A stretch of DNA of 64,000 nucleotides from CALJTV01 sp036821185 (GTDB lineage: Bacteria > Chloroflexota > Dehalococcoidia > GIF9 > UBA5629): assembly GCA_036821185.1 (NCBI GenBank), contig DAISKD010000001.1, positions 434,001-498,000 of the forward strand. Direction: 5' to 3'. Every line of letters begins with the position of its first letter. Position 1 is the first letter of the stretch. Position numbers and translations under genes: made by a program. The notes under the pieces were generated by a model, which worked only from the letters and a program-made list of their open reading frames with translations, did no database searches and was not told the DNA's origin. Positions 24,018 to 32,596 of the stretch are shown one piece after another.

Positions 24018-25172
24018 ATGGAAATCGAACTGCTCACGCCATCCAAAGAGACCACCGATATTATCCTTGAAGAAGGGGGTGACCCCCTTAAATCGTGCTT
24101 TCAATGCGGACTGTGCACCGGTGTCTGTCCCTGGAACAAGCTCACCACTTTCTCTCTTCGCAAGCTAATCCACAAGAGCCAGCTGGGCCTGGTGGATTTC
24201 GAAGACGAAGAGGTGTGGAGGTGTGTTGCCTGCAATGCCTGCGTGAAGAGGTGCCCCCGCGATGTCAATGTTCCAGTGCTCATGCGGGCAATCCGGCGCG
24301 TCATCATGGAGGTCGGCGCTGGTATCGTGCCACATTCCTTACGCATATCGGAAAAAAATATCGCTGGCGTGGGTAACCCGCTCGGGGAACCGCCGGAGAG
24401 ACGCATGGACTGGGCAAAAGACCTTGACGTCAAGACTTTCACCAAAGGTACTGAAATCCTTTATTTCCCTTGCTGCTACCAGGCATATGATCCGCCGACC
24501 AGAAGAGCTGCGATAGCCACGGTCAACATTCTAAAAAAGGTTAAGGCGGACTTCGGCATCCCCGATAACAACGTTGTCTGCTGTGGTGAGAGTATTCGAA
24601 AAGCAGGCGCTGAAAGCCTGTTCCGCAGACTCGCCGAGACCAACATAAAGATTTTTAATGAGCTTGGTGTAAAGAAAATCCTGGTTACCTCGCCACACTG
24701 CTATCACACCTTCAAAGATGAATACCCCGAGTTCGGCGGTAAATACGAAGTTATCCACCTTTCACAGTATATCGACCAGTTAATTCAACAGGGAAAACTA
24801 AAATTCTCGAATCCGCTGGTCAAAAAGGTGACCTATCACGATACCTGCTGTCTCGGCAGGTATCAGGGGATATACGAGGAACACAGGCGAATATTGTCCA
24901 GCATCCCCGGTATCGAATTTGAGGAAATGCGTGATAACCGCGAGTACTCACTATGCTGCGGCGGCTGTGCCGGAAGGCTATGGATGGAGACCAAAAAAGG
25001 AGAGAGATTTGCCGAATTGAGACTTGAGCAAGTGGCCGAGGTCGGGGCAGAGGTGCTGGCTCTAAGTTGCCCCTACTGTATGGCAAACTTCAACGATGCT
25101 GTGGTCACCACGGGTAAAAGCGAGACGATCGAAGTGAAAGACCTCGCCGAGCTGGTCTCGGAGGCACTGTGA
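24018..25172 (+). CDS. HdrC-HdrB fusion (HdrD-like) iron-sulfur protein
   Basis: 384 residues. The N-terminal third is HdrC-like with two ferredoxin motifs (CFQCGLCTGVCP near residue 35, CVACNACVKRCP near 73). The rest is HdrB-like. The second CCG module is complete (DTCCLG, LCCGG, SCPYC). The first is degenerate: FPCCYQ and VVCCGES remain, but its last CxxC is CYHT. It may therefore bind one non-cubane cluster rather than two. It opens the hydrogenase-linked operon and takes the place of the separate hdrC and hdrB genes of the first module. The SD is AAAGGAAGG. Confidence 0.87.
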   Translation: MEIELLTPSKETTDIILEEGGDPLKSCFQCGLCTGVCPWNKLTTFSLRKLIHKSQLGLVDFEDEEVWRCVACNACVKRCPRDVNVPVLMRAIRRVIMEVGAGIVPHSLRISEKNIAGVGNPLGEPPERRMDWAKDLDVKTFTKGTEILYFPCCYQAYDPPTRRAAIATVNILKKVKADFGIPDNNVVCCGESIRKAGAESLFRRLAETNIKIFNELGVKKILVTSPHCYHTFKDEYPEFGGKYEVIHLSQYIDQLIQQGKLKFSNPLVKKVTYHDTCCLGRYQGIYEEHRRILSSIPGIEFEEMRDNREYSLCCGGCAGRLWMETKKGERFAELRLEQVAEVGAEVLALSCPYCMANFNDAVVTTGKSETIEVKDLAELVSEAL

Positions 25173-25204
25173 TGAAGTCACAGCAAGCAATAGGAGGAGA
25201 TACT

Positions 25205-27166
25205 ATGGAGAAACCGAAGATCGGAGTATATGTATGCCATTGCGGCTCTAACATAGCTGGTGTTGTCGATGTGCAGCAAGTGGTGGAATTCGCTAAGACA
25301 CTGGACTCGGTGGTAATTGCCAGGGAATACAAATTTATGTGCTCGGACCCGGGTCAGAGCATGATAAAGGATGATATCAAAAACCTGAAGCTTAACCGGG
25401 TAGTGGTAGCCTCGTGCTCCCCCCTGTTACATGAACCTACCTTCCGCCGTGCTGTGCAAGAAGCTGGGCTTAACCCGTACCTGTTCGAAATGGCTAACAT
25501 CCGAGAGCACTGCTCCTGGACCACCGAAGACCATGAAAAGGCGACAGAAAAGGCAAAAGCTTTAGTTAGCGCCGCTGTCAAACGCGTTCGCTATCATCAA
25601 CCTTTAGAAACGAAAGAGGTTCCGGTCAACCCGGCCACCCTCATCGTCGGCGGCGGCATCGCTGGCATCCAGGCTGCTCTGGAGATTGCCGATGCCGGAC
25701 ACAAAGTATACCTTGTAGAAAAAGAGCCAAGCATCGGCGGGCACATGATCCAGTTCGATAAGACGTTTCCTACCCTGGATTGCTCAGCCTGTATCCTCAC
25801 CCCGAAGATGACGTCAGCCGGTTCCCACCCCAACATCGAGCTAATGACTTACAGCGAGGTCGAAGATGTTTCTGGCTTCATCGGAAACTTCAAAGTCAAA
25901 GTCCGCAAGAAAGCGCGATTTGTCGATGAGGACAAATGTAACGGCTGCGGTATCTGTATAGAAAAATGCCCCTGGAAGGCGCCTAGCGAATTCGACCTCG
26001 GGTTGGGAGAGCGCAAAGCTATTTATACACCGTTCCCGCAGGCTGTGCCTAATATCCCGGTCATAGACAAGGAACACTGCGTCTACTTCCTCAGGGGTAG
26101 ATGCCGTGCCTGCGAGAAATTCTGCGAACGTGGCGCCATAGATTTCGAACAGCAGGATAAAGTAATTGAAATCGAGGTCGGCAACATTATCATCGCCACA
26201 GGCTATGACCCCTTTGACCCCACACCCATCGTAAAATACGGCTACAAACGCTTCCCCAATGTCTACACCGCTCTTGAGTTCGAAAGGCTGTGCAATGCTG
26301 CCGGGCCCACCGGAGGTAAAATAGTCCTCAAAGACGGCTCAGAACCGAAGAGCGTCGCCATCATCCACTGCGTCGGCAGCCGCGATGAGAACTATCATCG
26401 CTACTGCTCTAGAGTATGTTGCATGTATGCCCTGAAATATTCACATCTGATTAAAGAGAAGACCGATGCCGATGTCTACCAAATGTACATTGATATGCGC
26501 TGCTTCGGCAAGGGCTATGAGGAGTTTTACGAGCGGCTATCTAAAGAAGGTGTAAAATTCGTCCGGGGCAAAGTAGCCGAGGTCACCGATCGGGCGCTAA
26601 CTAACGAGGAAAAGGGAAAGCTCATCGTCTGTGAAGAGGACACTTTGCTGGGCACAGTTATCCGCGTCCCGGTAGATATGGTCATCCTATGCATAGCGCT
26701 CGAGCCGCGTTTTGATGCCAAACAGGTAGCCCAATTGTTCCGCATCAGCCAGGGGGCTGACGGCTTCTTTATCGAGAGGCACCCTAAACTTGACCCGGTA
26801 GCCACCATGACAGATGGCATCTTTATCGCTGGTTGCTGCCAGGGGCCCAAAGATATACCGGACACGGTGGCCCAGGCTTCAGCAGCAGCCACCAGAGTGC
26901 TGAGCCTTATCAGCAAAGGCAAGGTGGAGCTTGAAGCCGCCATAGCTGTAATCGATGAGGAGAAATGTTCGGGTTGTAGAATCTGTAATATGCTCTGCCC
27001 GTATAACGCCATCTCCTTCATCGAGGATAAAGAGGTCTCTAGAATCAATGAGGCATTGTGCAAAGGTTGTGGCACCTGTGTTGCTGCCTGTCCCAGCGCA
27101 GCGATCACCCACAAACATTTCACCACTGAAGAAATAATGGCAGAAATCGAGGGGGTATTAGTATGA
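25205..27166 (+). CDS. hdrA2: HdrA, cysteine form
   Basis: 653 residues, with the same domain order as the Sec copy: CHCG N-terminal domain, FAD site GGGIAGIQAALEIADAG, inserted ferredoxin (CNGCGICIEKCP, CRACEKFC) and two C-terminal ferredoxin motifs (CSGCRICNMLCP, CKGCGTCVAACP). The position of the other copy's Sec is Cys here (CSACILTPKM). The frame extends to 25169, but the ATG at 25205 has an AGGAGG Shine-Dalgarno and matches the paralogue's start. It is the flavin-bifurcating hub between hydrogenase/MvhD2 and ferredoxin. The stop overlaps mvhD2 (ATGA). Confidence 0.93.
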   Translation: MEKPKIGVYVCHCGSNIAGVVDVQQVVEFAKTLDSVVIAREYKFMCSDPGQSMIKDDIKNLKLNRVVVASCSPLLHEPTFRRAVQEAGLNPYLFEMANIREHCSWTTEDHEKATEKAKALVSAAVKRVRYHQPLETKEVPVNPATLIVGGGIAGIQAALEIADAGHKVYLVEKEPSIGGHMIQFDKTFPTLDCSACILTPKMTSAGSHPNIELMTYSEVEDVSGFIGNFKVKVRKKARFVDEDKCNGCGICIEKCPWKAPSEFDLGLGERKAIYTPFPQAVPNIPVIDKEHCVYFLRGRCRACEKFCERGAIDFEQQDKVIEIEVGNIIIATGYDPFDPTPIVKYGYKRFPNVYTALEFERLCNAAGPTGGKIVLKDGSEPKSVAIIHCVGSRDENYHRYCSRVCCMYALKYSHLIKEKTDADVYQMYIDMRCFGKGYEEFYERLSKEGVKFVRGKVAEVTDRALTNEEKGKLIVCEEDTLLGTVIRVPVDMVILCIALEPRFDAKQVAQLFRISQGADGFFIERHPKLDPVATMTDGIFIAGCCQGPKDIPDTVAQASAAATRVLSLISKGKVELEAAIAVIDEEKCSGCRICNMLCPYNAISFIEDKEVSRINEALCKGCGTCVAACPSAAITHKHFTTEEIMAEIEGVLV

Positions 27167-27588
27167 GCTTCGAACCAAAAATCGTCGGCTTTTGTTGCAA
27201 CTGGTGCTCCTATCGAGGGGCTGACCTGGCTGGCACCGCTAGAATGAAGTGCTCGCCAAACGTCCGCATCATCCGAGTGATGTGTAGCGGTCGTGTAGAG
27301 CCAACCTTCGTCCTCAAAGCTTTCGAACTCGGAGCTGATGGCGTACTGGTTTTGGGCTGTCACCCTGGTGACTGCCACTATGTTGAGGGCAATTACAAGA
27401 CAGCACGCCGCATGCCTCTGCTCAAGAAAATGTTAGCCCAGATGGGAATTGAAGAGGACAGGGTACGACTTGACTGGGTATCAGCCTCTGAAGGCGACCG
27501 TTTCGTCGCCATCGTTGATGAGATGACAGAAAAAGTCAGAGCCCTGGGGCCTTTCAAGAAGAACTCCAAGGAGGCAAAGCATGGCTAA
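27163..27588 (+). CDS. mvhD2: MvhD, cysteine form
   Basis: 141 residues, close paralogue of the protein at 23438 with Cys in LGCHPGDCHY where the other has Sec. [2Fe-2S]-binding cysteines are visible in FCCNWCSY, MKCSPN and VMCSGRVEP. It should pass electrons from the MvhG clusters to HdrA2. It overlaps hdrA2 by four bases and mvhG by eight, a tight translational chain. Confidence 0.92.
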   Translation: MSFEPKIVGFCCNWCSYRGADLAGTARMKCSPNVRIIRVMCSGRVEPTFVLKAFELGADGVLVLGCHPGDCHYVEGNYKTARRMPLLKKMLAQMGIEEDRVRLDWVSASEGDRFVAIVDEMTEKVRALGPFKKNSKEAKHG

Positions 27589-28540
27589 ATTAAAAGTAGC
27601 GCTCTATTGGGCAGCGAGCTGTGGCGGCTGCGAAATCGCCCAGCTACAGATCGGCGATAAACTATTGAAACTTATCGAGGCTGCCGATATCGTCTTCTGG
27701 CCAGTGGCTATCGACGTCAAGTACAAAGATGTAGAAGCAATGCCCGATAAGAGCATAGACGTCTGCCTGTTTAATGGTGCCATCAGGAATTCAGAGCAGG
27801 AGCATATCGCCAAGATGCTCCGGGAAAAGTCCAAAGTGATGATCGCCTACGGTTCCTGCGCTCACGGGGGCGGGATTCCGGGTTTGGGTAATATGTTCAA
27901 CAGAGAGCTGATTTTCCAGTGTGCTTACATCGAGACACAGTCCACCGATAATAAAGAAAAAGTGTTCCCCCAAACCAAATATAAAGTCCCAGAGGGCGAG
28001 CTTACGCTCCCTGAATTCTACGACACAGTCAAGACGCTGCGGCAAACCGTTGATGTGGATTATATCATCCCCGGCTGCCCGCCAGAAGAAAAAACGACCT
28101 GGCTTGCCCTAGAAGCCTTAATCCAGGGTAAGCTACCGCCGAAGGGTACAGTAATCAGCCATAGCGCTAAGGCAGTATGCGATGACTGCCCCCGGAAGAA
28201 AGACGTTAAAAAGGTGAAAAAATTCTACCGCACATTTGAGATCATACCAGATCCGGAAATCTGCCTTCTGGAACAAGGGCTTCTTTGCGCTGGTATCGCC
28301 ACCCGGGGTGGCTGCGGCGCGCCTTGTCCCCAGGCCAATATGCCCTGCACCGGTTGCTATGGTCCAGTAGAAGGCGTGACTGACCAGGGGGCACATTTCC
28401 TAAGCGCAGTCGCCTCTGTGATCGATTCCAATGACCCCGAGGAAATACAGAGAATTATCGACGGTATTCGTGATCCCGTAGGCACTTTTTACCGCTACAG
28501 CCTACCTGACTCGCTACTAAGGAGGGCTAGGATAAAATGA
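27581..28540 (+). CDS. mvhG: F420-non-reducing [NiFe] hydrogenase small subunit (group 3c)
   Basis: 319 residues. The proximal-cluster cysteines start with WAASCGGCEIAQLQ near residue 10, then GSCAHGGGIPGLGN and PGCPPEEKTTW. The C-terminal part has further cysteines (CDDCP, CLLEQGLLCAG, CGAPCP, CTGCYGP) for the medial and distal clusters. There is no Tat signal, so it is cytoplasmic like other group 3 enzymes. It relays electrons from the NiFe site in MvhA to MvhD. The stop overlaps the mvhA start. Confidence 0.92.
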   Translation: MAKLKVALYWAASCGGCEIAQLQIGDKLLKLIEAADIVFWPVAIDVKYKDVEAMPDKSIDVCLFNGAIRNSEQEHIAKMLREKSKVMIAYGSCAHGGGIPGLGNMFNRELIFQCAYIETQSTDNKEKVFPQTKYKVPEGELTLPEFYDTVKTLRQTVDVDYIIPGCPPEEKTTWLALEALIQGKLPPKGTVISHSAKAVCDDCPRKKDVKKVKKFYRTFEIIPDPEICLLEQGLLCAGIATRGGCGAPCPQANMPCTGCYGPVEGVTDQGAHFLSAVASVIDSNDPEEIQRIIDGIRDPVGTFYRYSLPDSLLRRARIK

Positions 28541-29997
28541 AGAAGATCAGCATAGACCCAATAACCAGACTTGAAGGACACGGCAAGATAGAGATTTTTC
28601 TGAACGATGCTGGTAGTTTAGAAAACGTCTATTTCCAGGTGCCAGAGCTAAGAGGGTTCGAGAAGTTCTGCGAAGGGCGTCTGGCTGAAGATTTACCTCA
28701 GATAACCCAGCGCATCTGCGGCGTCTGCCCTGAAGCTCACCACATGGCATCGACTAAATGTTTGGACGACCTTTTCCATGTGGAACCACCAAGCGCAGCC
28801 AAAAAGTTGCGTGAACTCTTCTATAACGCATTTTATGTCACCGACCATACCACCAACTTCTATATCCTTGGCGGACCAGATTTCATCATGGGACCCGAAG
28901 CCCCAGTGGCTGAACGAAACATAATCGGCGTTATCGCTAAAGTTGGTCTAGAACTCGGTGGTGCGGTAATAAAAACACGGATGCAGAACCACCGCATCAT
29001 CCATATGCTCGGTGGCAGGGCCGTCCATCCCGTTTTCGGTCTGCCGGGAGGTGTCAGTAAAGGCCTTACTGAAGAGGAAAGAAAAGAAGTCGAACAGATC
29101 GCCAAAGACTCCGTCGAATTCGCTAAACTCTCCCTCAAAGTATTCGATGACATAGTCCTGAAGAACAAAGAATACGTCGACATGATTTTGAGCGACGCTT
29201 ACACTCATCGCACCTACTACATGGGTCTGGTCGACGATAAGAACAGGGTGAATTTCTACGATGGCAAAGTTAGAGTTGTCGACCCTGACGGGAAAGAATT
29301 TGCCAAATTTGCCCCTCGGGAATACCTTGACCACATCGCAGAGCATGTTGAGCCATGGAGCTACATTAAATTCCCCTTCCTCAAGAAGATCGGCTGGAAG
29401 GGATTTGTTGATGGCAAAGACAGCGGTGTCTACCGCGTAGCACCCTTGGCCCGGCTGAACGCTGCTGATGGTATGGCAACCCCCTTGGCTCAGGAAGCTT
29501 ATGAGAAGATGTACTCCACGCTAGGCGGCAAGCCGGTGCATCACACTCTAGCTATGCATTGGGCACGCCTGATCGAATTGATGCAAGCCGCTGAAGCATT
29601 GCTCGAGCTGAGCAGGGACCCGGAAATCACCAGCCCTAATATCCGTAACATACCGACAGCAACACCGGATGAAGGCGTTGGCATTGTCGAAGCCCCTCGA
29701 GGCACTCTCTTTCATCACTACATCACTGATGATAAGGGGGTAATCAAGAAGGTAAACCTAATTGTGGCTACGATCGGCAATTCTGCCGCAGTCAACATGT
29801 CCGTTAAGAAAGCAGCCATGGCGCTCATCCAGCCGGGTAAGAAGATAACCGAGGGACTGCTCAACCGCATCGAGATGGCGTGGCGCCCTTACGACCTCTG
29901 TCTCGCCTGTGCAACCCACTACCTGCCGGGACAAACACCGATGGAGGTAATAATCCGCAATAGCAAGGGCGAGGTCATCGAGAGGTTGAAGCGTTAG
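28537..29997 (+). CDS. mvhA: [NiFe] hydrogenase large subunit (group 3c, MvhA)
   Basis: 486 residues. The N-terminal NiFe ligands are in RICGVCPEAHH near residue 62 and the C-terminal ligands in DLCLACATH near residue 463, so all four Cys are present and none is Sec. The L2 motif has Leu where most large subunits have Pro (DPCxxC). About 22 residues follow the terminal His, a peptide normally removed by a maturation protease, which is encoded next. Splits H2 and feeds MvhG/MvhD/HdrA2. Confidence 0.93.
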   Translation: MKKISIDPITRLEGHGKIEIFLNDAGSLENVYFQVPELRGFEKFCEGRLAEDLPQITQRICGVCPEAHHMASTKCLDDLFHVEPPSAAKKLRELFYNAFYVTDHTTNFYILGGPDFIMGPEAPVAERNIIGVIAKVGLELGGAVIKTRMQNHRIIHMLGGRAVHPVFGLPGGVSKGLTEEERKEVEQIAKDSVEFAKLSLKVFDDIVLKNKEYVDMILSDAYTHRTYYMGLVDDKNRVNFYDGKVRVVDPDGKEFAKFAPREYLDHIAEHVEPWSYIKFPFLKKIGWKGFVDGKDSGVYRVAPLARLNAADGMATPLAQEAYEKMYSTLGGKPVHHTLAMHWARLIELMQAAEALLELSRDPEITSPNIRNIPTATPDEGVGIVEAPRGTLFHHYITDDKGVIKKVNLIVATIGNSAAVNMSVKKAAMALIQPGKKITEGLLNRIEMAWRPYDLCLACATHYLPGQTPMEVIIRNSKGEVIERLKR

Positions 29998-30034
29998 CTC
30001 TTCTTATTGGTGAAATTCCGGCTAAATTCGATAT

Positions 30035-30529
30035 TTGGGCGGCAAAGAAAAAATACTGATACTGGGAATAGGTAATACTCTCCTCAGCGATGATGGAGCA
30101 GGGATATATGTTGCCGCAAAATTGAAAGACAAGCTCAACCGCCCTGATACAACCATTCTTGAGCTTGCTGTTTCAGGTTTAGCCCTGCTCGATTTCCTTA
30201 CCGGCTACGAAAAAGCCATTATCATCGACGCCATCCAGACAACAGGGGGAAAACCAGGGCAGGTCTATAGACTTACACCCGAAGCCTTCGACATAGCTCA
30301 ACACATAACCTCGCCACATGGCATCGATTTCAGGACAACCTTGGAGCTCGGTAAAAAGCTCGGACTTCCGTTGCCCCGAGAGATTATCATCTATGCCATA
30401 GAGGCAGCAGACGTCAGCACATTCAGCGAGCAATGCACTGCCCCCGTTAGAAAAGCAATATCAAGCTGTGTTAACATGATTTTGCGGGAATTGGAAACCG
30501 AGAATACAGTTTTAGATGAAACAGACTGA
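30035..30529 (+). CDS. Hydrogenase maturation protease (HycI/HyaD family)
   Basis: 164 residues from a TTG start with a weak Shine-Dalgarno. GIGNTLLSDDGAGIYVA near residue 9 contains the conserved nickel-binding acidic residue of these endopeptidases, and SPHGIDFRTTLELG holds the conserved His. It cuts the C-terminal peptide from the MvhA precursor after nickel insertion. The position right after mvhA supports this partner. It overlaps nadC by 14 bases. Confidence 0.9.
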   Translation: MGGKEKILILGIGNTLLSDDGAGIYVAAKLKDKLNRPDTTILELAVSGLALLDFLTGYEKAIIIDAIQTTGGKPGQVYRLTPEAFDIAQHITSPHGIDFRTTLELGKKLGLPLPREIIIYAIEAADVSTFSEQCTAPVRKAISSCVNMILRELETENTVLDETD

Positions 30530-31373
30530 CCCGGATTTTCAAATAGTCGACCAACTCATAGAGCTAGCCCTGGTCGAAGACCTCGGTCACGGCGACGTCA
30601 CTACCGACTCACTTATATCTGAGTCTGAACACGGGACGGCATCAATCCTATCCAAGGCGAACGGCATCGTCGCCGGGACCGAAATAGCAAAGCGAGTTTT
30701 TCTCAAGGTTGATCCGGAACTCCGAGTTGAAATCATCGCCAAAGATGGGACCGAGATCAAACCCGGTAACATAATAGCCAGAATAGAAGGCAGGCTCAGC
30801 AGCATATTGAAGGCCGAGCGTCTGGCCCTTAATTTCCTGCAGCGCTTAAGCGGCATCGCCTCAGAGACTGCCCGCTACGTCCAGGCAGTTAAAGGATTAC
30901 CCGTTAGCATAACCGACACCAGAAAGACCACGCCCTGTCTACGCCAATTGGAGAAATATGCTGTAAGAGTTGGCGGCGGCAAAAATCACCGCATGCATCT
31001 GGGCGACGGTATTTTGATAAAAGATAACCACCTGGCAATACTCCGGTGCAAAGGTTGGAGCATGAAAGAAATCATCGCCAAAGCTCGCCAAAAGGCGCCC
31101 GCAGGAATAAAGATCGAAGTTGAAGTCAGGACACCCGAAGAGGCCGCTGAGGTTGCTGAAGCTGGCGCTGATATCATCATGCTGGACAACATGGGCCTGG
31201 AGGATATGCACCGAAGTGTGCAACTTATACAAGGTCGCGCTATTATAGAAGCATCGGGCGGAATCACGCTGGAGAAAGTCCGAGCTATCGCCGAAACCGG
31301 CGTAGACATGATATCGATCGGTGCGCTAACCCACTCAGCTAAAGCACTGGATATCAGCTTAGAACTGAACTAA
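30516..31373 (+). CDS. nadC: Nicotinate-nucleotide pyrophosphorylase (quinolinate phosphoribosyltransferase)
   Basis: 285 residues. Makes nicotinate mononucleotide from quinolinate and PRPP in NAD synthesis. Family motifs are EDLGHGDVTTD near the N-terminus, TDTRKTTPCLRQLEKYAV, GGGKNHRMHLGDGILIKDNH, EVEVRTPEEA, IMLDNM and EASGGITLE. nadA and nadB are not in the window. The 14-base overlap with the protease gene puts it at the end of the hydrogenase operon, without an obvious functional link. Confidence 0.94.
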   Translation: MKQTDPDFQIVDQLIELALVEDLGHGDVTTDSLISESEHGTASILSKANGIVAGTEIAKRVFLKVDPELRVEIIAKDGTEIKPGNIIARIEGRLSSILKAERLALNFLQRLSGIASETARYVQAVKGLPVSITDTRKTTPCLRQLEKYAVRVGGGKNHRMHLGDGILIKDNHLAILRCKGWSMKEIIAKARQKAPAGIKIEVEVRTPEEAAEVAEAGADIIMLDNMGLEDMHRSVQLIQGRAIIEASGGITLEKVRAIAETGVDMISIGALTHSAKALDISLELN

Positions 31374-31440
31374 TAACCAGACCAATTCACGACTGCCAAT
31401 TATACCCAGCTACACGCAGGGGACCCCTTCCTTAAACAGA

Positions 31441-31854
31441 TTATGATTCCTGACATCTGGCACATAAACCGAAGATTGCCATGTGTCTCAGTTCCGATTT
31501 GAACCCGTATTCCCTCTCCAAACTCTCAGCAAGCGGTGCCAACACATATTCCGGCACATCGATTATCTGCCGGCATTTTTGGCAAACAAGATGGTGGTGA
31601 TGCCCTTTGTCCACAGGATGAAAGCGCACACACCCATCACCCAGGGAAACCTCAGCAACCAAACCCAGCTCTTTCAACAGGTCAAGCGTCCTGTACACGG
31701 TGGAAATATTAGCATATGGATACCTGGCCTGCACTTGAGCGAAAATTTCTTCCGCGCTCACATGCCTGTCAGCGTTATGCAACGCCTCCACAACCATCAT
31801 CCTCTGGGGCGTCAGACGATATCCCCGGTCTCTAAGCACTTGACCACAGCTCAT
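31441..31854 (-). CDS. Fur-family metal-responsive regulator
   Basis: 137 residues from the ATG at 31854. The winged-helix domain has RLTPQRMMVVEAL and NISTVYRTLDLLKELGLV. The metal-binding part has FHPVDKGHHHHLVCQKC and a C-terminal CARC, so both structural-zinc CxxC pairs and the His cluster are present. Fur, PerR and Zur cannot be separated by eye. The frame extends to a TTG at 31890, but a TTGCAA-17-TATAAT promoter occupies that stretch and points to transcription beginning at the 31854 ATG, a leaderless message. Confidence 0.88.
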   Translation of the reverse strand: MSCGQVLRDRGYRLTPQRMMVVEALHNADRHVSAEEIFAQVQARYPYANISTVYRTLDLLKELGLVAEVSLGDGCVRFHPVDKGHHHHLVCQKCRQIIDVPEYVLAPLAESLEREYGFKSELRHMAIFGLCARCQES

Positions 31855-31861
31855 GTCATTG

Positions 31862-31893
31862 ATTATAGCAGTCTCAGAGAGTAATTGCAATTA
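31862..31893 (-). promoter_or_regulatory. Promoter of the Fur-family gene with overlapping palindrome
   Basis: On the minus strand TTGCAA (31885-31890), a 17-base spacer and TATAAT (31862-31867). The -35 box lies inside a perfect 12-base palindrome, TAATTGCAATTA (31882-31893), a plausible autorepression site. Seven bases separate the -10 box from the ATG, so the transcript should start at or next to the start codon. Confidence 0.65.
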
Positions 31894-31921
31894 GTTGCTA
31901 AAGCAATTTATCGAAACCGGG

Positions 31922-32374
31922 CTAGCCGAGCTTTTCCTTGCTGTCCAGGGCAATGGTCACCGGTCCGTCGTTATGTATTTCTACCAGCATGTGCTGCTGA
32001 AAACGGCCTGTCTCCACTTTGAGTCCGCTTTTGCGGAGACAGCCAACAAAAAAATCGAACAGTGGTTCAGCCTCGTCCGGCGGTGCTGCATTCTCAAAAC
32101 TGGGCCTGCGCCCTTTACGGGTATCTGCAAGCAGAGTGAACTGGCTAACAACTAAGAGTTCGCCACCTATATCCAGTGCTGAAAGATTGAACTTCCCGGC
32201 GCTATCGGAAAATATGCGCAAGTTAACTATCTTGTCACAGAGGTATACAGCATCTCGCTCGTTATCTCCTTTAGCTACACCTACAAAAATCACTAACCCG
32301 CATCCTATTGCGCCCACCACCTCACCGTCAACAGTCACCGAAGCCTTTGTCACCCGTTGCACTAAAGCCTTCAT
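31922..32374 (-). CDS. dtd: D-aminoacyl-tRNA deacylase
   Basis: 150 residues from the ATG at 32374. Family motifs: MKALVQRVTKASVTVDG at the start, the active-site SQFTLLADTRKGRRPSF near residue 78, and the cross-subunit NDGPVTI (Gly-cisPro) near the end. It removes D-amino acids, and glycine, wrongly attached to tRNA. A longer frame upstream to 32650 has no family similarity and crosses the divergent promoter, so it was not used. Confidence 0.94.
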   Translation of the reverse strand: MKALVQRVTKASVTVDGEVVGAIGCGLVIFVGVAKGDNERDAVYLCDKIVNLRIFSDSAGKFNLSALDIGGELLVVSQFTLLADTRKGRRPSFENAAPPDEAEPLFDFFVGCLRKSGLKVETGRFQQHMLVEIHNDGPVTIALDSKEKLG

Positions 32375-32401
32375 ACCAGTTGCACCTTTTTTGCTCGCAT
32401 T

Positions 32402-32431
32402 AAAATAGCGCAGACTTAATATTTTACGCAA
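32402..32431 (-). promoter_or_regulatory. Possible dtd promoter
   Basis: Minus-strand TTGCGT (32426-32431), 18 bases, TATTTT (32402-32407), with the dtd ATG about 28 bases downstream. A moderate match. Confidence 0.4.
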
Positions 32432-32536
32432 TACAACCATGTGTAACAATGCCTCCTTTTTAGGTTTAGAGGTGGCAACAAAAAACGTTCTCAACACCCC
32501 TGCCATTCTTAGCCAACCAGCAACCCTTCTTTTCAA

Positions 32537-32565
32537 TTGACACCCAAAAAGCGATGGAGTAGAAT
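32537..32565 (+). promoter_or_regulatory. Promoter of the bifunctional nuclease-domain gene
   Basis: Perfect TTGACA (32537-32542), 17 bases, TAGAAT (32560-32565). The predicted start near 32572 rules out the upstream in-frame start codons at 32537 and 32564 and supports the ATG at 32597. Confidence 0.8.
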
Positions 32566-32596
32566 GATTTCCGTAGCAGACAAGGGAGGAAAGCCC

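Noticed and set aside
32537..32596. Upstream TTG/ATG starts for the bifunctional nuclease-domain protein
   Set aside because: The TTG is the first three bases of a perfect -35 TTGACA and the ATG lies in the -10 box; the ATG at 32597 has the Shine-Dalgarno.
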